This document shows positions 62,601 through 64,000 of a stretch of 64,000 nt of DNA, piece by piece. Below the pieces are notes generated by a model, which was not told the origin of the DNA, ran no database searches, and saw only the letters and a program-made list of their open reading frames with translations. A program made the translations under genes and the position numbers. The stretch is from Flammeovirga pectinis (GTDB lineage: Bacteria; Bacteroidota; Bacteroidia; Cytophagales; Flammeovirgaceae). The DNA lies in the NCBI RefSeq assembly GCF_003970675.1, contig NZ_CP034562.1:2418001-2482000 (forward strand). Reading direction: 5' to 3'. The first letter of the stretch is position 1. Every line of letters starts with the position of its first letter.

Positions 62601-64000
62601 CATCATTATTATCAATTAAAGCTGACGCTACTGCATCTAAAGTACTAAAAGACCCAGAAGTAACATCAACTGAATTAGCAATGCCTTGTAAAAAAACAGT
62701 ATCTCCATCAAAACAAAAATGTCCATCATCTCCACTTGATACATAACGGTAACCTACTGTTGGTAAACGATTCACATTAAATGTAATTACATCTACTACA
62801 GAGCAAGAATTAATATTATTATCTGTATAGGTATATCTCAATGTATGACTTCCTAAACTTAAATTTCTTGGATTGATAATTATACTATTGTTAGAAACTA
62901 AAGCTCCTCCATCTAAATCAAATACACCACCCGAAGAACTTAAAACACCATCTACATTAGCATCTACAGAAAATGGGGCATCATCTTCACAAAAATCTAA
63001 TTGAGATAAATTTATATTTGCTATATGATTTTTAGTAATAATAACTGACTGAGAAACAGAGTATTCAACTACAGGTATTGAAGAATCTTCATAAACCGCA
63101 GTTAGAGTTGTAGAGTAATTTTGACCATCTAAAACAGATGGGTTAGCAGCCAAAACATCAGCAGGAGTAAAAGTAGCTCCAGATGGTGTAGCCATTCCCG
63201 ATGTACCATCACCTTCAAACCTAACTAAAGTGTAAGGTCCAGTACCTGTAAAACTAGGCTGAACAGGAACTGTTAAAGTTACAGCAGCGTCATCCTCGCA
63301 ATATTGGGCCCCAACTGAAATTACGCTAGAACCATCATAAATATTAAAAACAACAGCTTCAACTTGTTCACAACCATCGCTGCCAGTAATATGATAATTT
63401 ATTGTGTGTGTTCCTTGAGTAGCTAAATTTGGGTAAAAATTATTATTTCCAGATCCGGCACCAGTACTTACTACCCCTGGTCCCGAGCAATAAAACGTCT
63501 CTCCTGAAACTAAACCTGTTACATTTAACGGTACAGCTATAGTTTGAATATCAGAATGACTTGTTGTTGAGGGTTCTAAATTAAATGTTGAAATTAATGC
63601 AGGAACATTTATTATTGAAGTTAACTCTGGGCTAGTGCAACTACCTGAAGTTACTTCTCTTCTAAAGATATATTGACCTGGGTTACTAACAGAAGCATTA
63701 TAATAACTTTGTGAAGTTGCTCCAGGAATACTATTAAAGCTTCCTCCATTTCTTTGTCTATACCATTGATATGTATAAGAATCATTTCCTCCTGTTGGAA
63801 TTGAGCCTATTAATACAATTGCATCTCCTAAGCATACTGTATTTCCAGATATATTATTTATTGTATTTGATGAAATACTAGGATTTATTTCTACATCAAC
63901 CTCATTTGAAATAGATGTACATGCCCCTGAACTAACAATCCTTCTGAAACTGTAATTTCCATTTGTCGAAAAAATAACAGAGTTTGTATAATTAGACGAT
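56635..64000 (-). CDS. Giant Ig-like/PKD type IX secreted surface protein, 5' end missing
   Basis: The frame is open from the right edge to the stop, at least 2455 codons; the Met at 63195 is internal. The visible N-terminal part has Cys-rich beta-sandwich domains (DGCEQVEAVVFN, QYCEDDAAVTL). From about 62150 to 59000 come Ig-like CHU_C-associated domains of about 88 residues with the pattern YCSGD, then KWYSD, then YYVTET-NGCES. Two PKD domains follow (YDFGVGE near 58640, WQWDFGDGT near 58370). A jellyroll-like domain (about 57650-58190) is next, then an Omp28/thioredoxin-like domain without its CxxC (about 57100-57640). A Por sorting domain (VYPNPSSDIVNIS, ending FVVVK) closes the protein. 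Its role is probably adhesion or gliding-type surface interaction; the ligand is unknown. Confidence 0.9.
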   Translation of the reverse strand, partial: SSNYTNSVIFSTNGNYSFRRIVSSGACTSISNEVDVEINPSISSNTINNISGNTVCLGDAIVLIGSIPTGGNDSYTYQWYRQRNGGSFNSIPGATSQSYYNASVSNPGQYIFRREVTSGSCTSPELTSIINVPALISTFNLEPSTTSHSDIQTIAVPLNVTGLVSGETFYCSGPGVVSTGAGSGNNNFYPNLATQGTHTINYHITGSDGCEQVEAVVFNIYDGSSVISVGAQYCEDDAAVTLTVPVQPSFTGTGPYTLVRFEGDGTSGMATPSGATFTPADVLAANPSVLDGQNYSTTLTAVYEDSSIPVVEYSVSQSVIITKNHIANINLSQLDFCEDDAPFSVDANVDGVLSSSGGVFDLDGGALVSNNSIIINPRNLSLGSHTLRYTYTDNNINSCSVVDVITFNVNRLPTVGYRYVSSGDDGHFCFDGDTVFLQGIANSVDVTSGSFSTLDAVASALIDNNDGTAYFIPSQMGLDIYDSDEDYTITFSYTDGVGCLNDADSVVTIYGFDEVGLAFSSSSDSVCYSDGDVLITPMEGLSAYAGNGTYTISSGGLTSNMDGTASFNPSVASVAAGETSTSDYSMHIITYTYDNLEGCLLSINDTLYVKPLPSIPSLTSSVPSYCSNDVALAPIQVTGETGASFVWYSDVGLTSVVSSSNTLTPSNAPNVSALTTVSYYVVQTNTDVCTSDPLQVDILIYSKPVAPLLHAANQTTYCSGEIVNSLSVATAGTNIKWYSDAVLSTQVGFGDTFTPALNTNVSSDSSVTYYVTETTNGCEGPSTLVSIQIYKTPNPPTVNLPAVMCSGGTLSSLTILSGTNVQWYSDASGNNYLASGNNYLPSFPTDVLNDSTVSYYATSTINGCESVTTEVSIIINALPALPSVSNITPYCEAEIILPITVSGETGATYKWYSDSDLTLLASVNQTFDPMRVAPTYSTLDTLNYWVVQVGTDGCESLPQKVDIPVYPTPIKPVIDNPNLTYCSGDIVNSLSVSTAGANIKWYSDALLSTQVGFGDSFTPALNTNVSSDSSVIYYVTETLNGCESPSTLVSIQIYKTPDVPSINTPLAMCSGGTLSSLTIATGINVQWYSDAAGINYLGSGNNYLPSFATDVLNDSTVSYYATSTINGCESTTTEVSIIINALPASPSVPNITPYCEAEVILPMTASGETGATYKWYSDSDLTLLASVNQTFDPMRVAPAYSTLDTLNYWVVQVGTDGCESLPQKVDITVYPTPLKPVIDNPNPVYCSGDIIQAINVTTGSNIKWYSDAVLSTQVGLGVSYTPIVNTNVSSDSLVTYYVTETMNGCESPSTLISIQIYKTPSPPTFNAPAALCSGGTLSILTIDTGVNVQWYSDASGVNYLGSGNNYRPSFSTNVLNDSIVSFYATSTINGCESPTAAVDIIINALPAIPSVPDITPYCEAETILPITVVGETGATFKWYSDIDLTSLESVNQTFDPARVAPTYSTLDTLNYWVVQVGTDGCESLPQKVDIPVYPTPTKPIIDNSNPIYCSGDVIQPITVIAGINIKWYDDVALTSIVSTTTSFTPPDPNSSSDFSQKYFVTQTVNGCESDTTQVTFVVNKTPGNPSVTATLNYCSGDVLQPMIVTGLVDDITWYSDASLTNTVGTTNTFTPTDNTVVTAETTYTYYVTDTHLGCEGSATQLNIVVHPLPVFDLFGIEDGDVFCKSDNNPLIITTVSGGVLTSPTGALIRTNNEVVLENSPLGVQTIRYTYTNENGCLDFIERSFTIVDVPVTAFGYDVFCDTRTVEFRDESVLQDSTNIISWQYDFGVGESSVTLTDSLTAASYQYTFNTAGFKTVVLTVITNQGCSEISSTETIFIGTPPEVAFEWSVSEFGADMLFMETSMANEIDTLSVWQWDFGDGTIEIIDALTNVTGATRHRYSQVGEYDVELMVTTTKGCSKILTEKVYVLPRVSLISEDDEYIENFNSSDGDWVHRGDSSSWDYGIASGTDLMTETNAWVTNLSSNYHFNEHSFLYTPSFDISGLSRPMITFDMQFDMETDVDGLTLQYSLDSGQTWNILGSVDDPINWYNSEDVSINPGNQLLLSGDNPIGWSGSTVEEGAIFREFKSIRHSLDQFIGQEHLQFRFAFRSNSALVHEGVVIDNVFIGNRKKVVVLESMTNAGQLSDSRSFPRLDSVLNYLSEDAFAINYHIKLSGYSDSLNTDNPEPSSGRKFYYGITDAPNTIVDGNSFQGHTDDFIDNYQNYIATRALLDPEFDISLQLPSIGSTNEIEITITANTEFSSDETEIVVHLVTVEREIFGIEVSRGLSTHTDVMKSMSPAPGAEGTSFVGRSWVTGSSETFTVEWDNPQVYDTDQAEVIAFVQNNLTKEIYQAIRLNVSALTSSDPILSINPSDKIEWEVYPNPSSDIVNISAPLSLIDCSYIVSNTNGKKILEDRFTGNTYSIDVNSLPTGVYIVQHFQGDEIIGQPLKFVVVK
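59480..61850 (-). repeat. Three-fold super-repeat of about 790 bp (three Ig-like domains each)
   Basis: A marker (TTGAGGTAAT on the plus strand) recurs at 59542, 60331 and 61123, giving spacings of 789 and 792 bases. Each period holds three distinct Ig-like domains in fixed order: YCSGD-type with VTETxNGCES, MCSGG-type with ATSTINGCES, and YCEAE-type with VVQVGTDGCES. The copies are similar enough in DNA to suggest recent duplication of a three-domain block. Confidence 0.88.

Noticed and set aside
53052-63195. Met at 63195 as the start of the giant surface protein
   Set aside because: The frame is open without a stop to the right edge and continues the same Cys-rich domain pattern, so 63195 is internal.

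Overview
The window looks like chromosomal DNA of a marine member of the Bacteroidota, most likely order Cytophagales (Flammeovirga-like). This rests on the strongly AT-rich sequence, two very large exported proteins ending in type IX secretion (Por) sorting domains with the VYPNP motif, repeated TAnnTTTG -7 promoter boxes typical of Bacteroidota, near absence of Shine-Dalgarno sequences, and Bacteroidota forms of LptD, MlaD, BamD and DUF3667 proteins. The genus is an inference. No phage, insertion sequence, integrase, CRISPR array, tRNA or rRNA was seen; the window reads as core chromosome with two lineage-specific surface-protein loci.

Layout. 1-4.3 kb: a partial YhhN-family membrane protein behind an HlyD-type adaptor, a small orphan gene, a thiolase, and an exported protein that looks like a homologue of leptospiral LipL32. 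4.6-12.3 kb: a TPR histidine kinase plus LuxR-type response regulator, followed by a 1627-residue BspA-type leucine-rich-repeat / InlB B-repeat surface protein. 12.4-16.8 kb: a FUSC transporter and the fermentative focA-pflB pair, with a CRP-type palindrome upstream of focA. 17.1-26.5 kb: a CDF zinc exporter, a MATE exporter with an unknown membrane protein, a HupE/UreJ-like protein with a histidine kinase, and a hybrid solute-binding/GAF histidine kinase. 26.0-43.8 kb: an envelope-biogenesis and regulation stretch (thioesterase, LptD, MlaD/MCE protein, Fur-family regulator, ECF sigma factor with putative anti-sigma factor and DUF4097-like protein, BamD, a two-parvulin PPIase, PhoB/PhoR-like pair, RluA-type pseudouridine synthase, hotdog thioesterase, O-methyltransferase, LysM protein). 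44.0-46.3 kb: a DegT aminotransferase and iron-type alcohol dehydrogenase that look like KdnA/KdnB, the 8-amino-Kdo pathway. 46.4-56.6 kb: a PAS histidine kinase, a DUF3667 protein, glutamate synthase gltBD, a Crp/Fnr regulator and ttcA. 56.6-64 kb: the 3' part of a giant (at least 2455 codon) Ig-like/PKD type IX cargo protein that runs off the window.

How it fits together. Much of the window serves the cell envelope: LPS insertion (LptD), a possible Kdo modification (KdnAB), outer-membrane protein assembly (BamD, PPIase), lipid traffic (MCE), and two repeat-rich surface proteins. A second theme is sensing: five histidine kinases, three without an adjacent response regulator. The Crp/Fnr regulator at 55.0 kb has a CRP-like recognition helix (R-E-T-V-S-K) that would suit the GTGA-N6-TCAC palindrome in front of focA-pflB.

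The observations most worth following are the LipL32-like protein, the KdnAB pair, a riboswitch-like foldable 5' leader in front of gltB, the degenerate Omp28/thioredoxin-like domain in the giant surface protein, the nested higher-order repeats in both surface proteins, and -7 promoter boxes that abut the terminator of the preceding gene.
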